From contig CP007444.1 of the NCBI GenBank assembly GCA_000632805.1, forward strand, positions 1,736,001-1,800,000: a stretch of 64,000 nucleotides of DNA, in the 5' to 3' direction. The position numbers were made by a program, and so were the translations under genes. The stretch is from Dyella jiangningensis. Lineage in GTDB: Bacteria; Pseudomonadota; Gammaproteobacteria; Xanthomonadales; Rhodanobacteraceae. The notes below the pieces were generated by a model that saw only the letters and a list, made by a program, of their open reading frames with translations, had not been told where the DNA came from and did not search any database. Positions 63,499 through 64,000 of this stretch are shown here, piece by piece (the stretch's first letter is position 1; every line of letters starts with the position of its first letter).

Positions 63499-64000
63499 AC
63501 GTAGGTCACCCGCATGGCCTGCGGCAAGCGGCTCAGGGAGCAGAGCTTTTGTGCCACTTCCACCGCGCTGCGCATGCCATCCTCATGAAAACCCCAGCCC
63601 CAATAGGCGCCTGCAAACCATGTCCGCCGGCTTCCCTGGATCTCCGGCTTGCGCGCCTGCGCGGCGACGGAGCCCGTCGTATATACCGGATGGGCGTAGG
63701 TCATCTGGCGCAGTATCCGCTGGGGGTCGATGCGTTCGCTCTGGTTGAGGCTGACCACCAGCGGTTCGGGCGCATCGATGCGCTGCAAAAGGTTCATGCA
63801 GTAGCTGACCGTGCACGGCGCCTCCGGGTCTTCGGGAATCACCGCGTTCCAGGCCGCCCAGGCCTTGCGCGAGCGGGGCAGCACGCTTGCGTCGGTATGC
63901 AGCACCACGCGATTGGTCTGATAGGGCATGGCGCCGAGAATGTCGCGCTCACGCTCCGAAGCATCGGACAGCAATGCAAGAGCCTGGTCGCTATGGCATG
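63495..64000 (-). CDS. NAD(P)/FAD-dependent oxidoreductase (partial, 5' end outside window)
   Basis: 168 codons of the C-terminal part are visible; the frame is open at the right edge (HSDQALALLSDASERE at the start of what is seen). Flavin amine-oxidase-like proteins paired with DUF1365 and CFA-like methyltransferases. TNRVVLHTDASVLPRSRKAWAAWN and WFAGAYWGWGFHEDGMRSAVEVA are characteristic, the latter forming part of the FAD-binding C-terminus. Probably acts as a fatty-acid desaturase/dehydrogenase-like enzyme on membrane lipids; inference from context. Stop overlaps DUF1365 as ATGA. Confidence 0.88.
   Translation of the reverse strand, partial: CHSDQALALLSDASERERDILGAMPYQTNRVVLHTDASVLPRSRKAWAAWNAVIPEDPEAPCTVSYCMNLLQRIDAPEPLVVSLNQSERIDPQRILRQMTYAHPVYTTGSVAAQARKPEIQGSRRTWFAGAYWGWGFHEDGMRSAVEVAQKLCSLSRLPQAMRVTYV

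Overview
The window is GC-rich chromosomal DNA, densely packed and with no recognisable insertion sequence, phage gene, tRNA, rRNA or CRISPR array. Gene content suggests a gammaproteobacterium of the Xanthomonadales, most likely Rhodanobacteraceae (Dyella/Rhodanobacter-like): glycogen and maltooligosyl-trehalose genes together, a very large Xanthomonadales-style TonB-dependent receptor, LigD, and an ECF sigma/ChrR pair linked to photolyase and fatty-acid-modifying genes. The taxonomic call is an inference from gene content, not a measurement.

Layout. (1) 1-9.0 kb, minus strand: glgA-glgB-treZ-malQ-treY, translationally coupled, for glycogen synthesis and conversion of alpha-glucans to trehalose; treY runs off the left edge. 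(2) 9.3-13.5 kb: a cysteine hydrolase overlapping an NRAMP-related transporter, an outer-membrane barrel-like protein, an AlkB-type dioxygenase, and BON and glycine-zipper stress proteins. (3) 13.5-23.5 kb: small stress genes (CDF transporter, DUF2383, hemerythrin, DUF892, DUF72, ABC1/UbiB-like kinase), an alcohol dehydrogenase relic, and ligD with a DUF3606 gene. (4) 23.7-27.9 kb: transaldolase, transketolase and 6-phosphogluconate dehydrogenase (pentose phosphate pathway). (5) 28.3-31.3 kb: TonB-dependent receptor, followed by about 900 bp without a gene. (6) 32.2-35.2 kb: three universal stress proteins and an atypical response regulator. (7) 35.5-42.3 kb: a BigR/SqrR-like ArsR repressor divergent from sulfide:quinone oxidoreductase, DUF2892 and an RND efflux pair. 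(8) 42.5-46.9 kb: ABC/FtsX/HlyD exporter. (9) 47.2-54.2 kb: di-haem cytochrome c peroxidase, GYD protein, CBS protein, another Usp, an accessory FtsH with flavodoxin, and folE. (10) 54.3-64.0 kb: photolyase, ChrR anti-sigma and ECF sigma, two lipocalins, and a seven-gene operon of lipid-modifying enzymes with 4-bp overlaps at almost every junction, open at the right edge.

How it fits together. Two regulatory themes emerge. Between 33 and 53 kb, FNR/Anr-like sites (TTGAT-N4-ATCAA or one to two mismatches) lie upstream of the divergent Usp genes (two tandem copies, one perfect), the cytochrome c peroxidase, the CBS-Usp pair and the flavodoxin-ftsH pair. This suggests an oxygen-limitation stress regulon, although no FNR-family gene is in the window. 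From 54 to 64 kb the layout matches a singlet-oxygen response: RpoE/ChrR, FeS-type photolyase, lipocalins, and two cyclopropane-synthase-like methyltransferases with a flavin oxidoreductase and DUF1365. One of the methyltransferases has lost the residues expected for bicarbonate binding, so it probably methylates rather than cyclopropanates lipids. The sulfide module with its own RND pump is the third unit of note.
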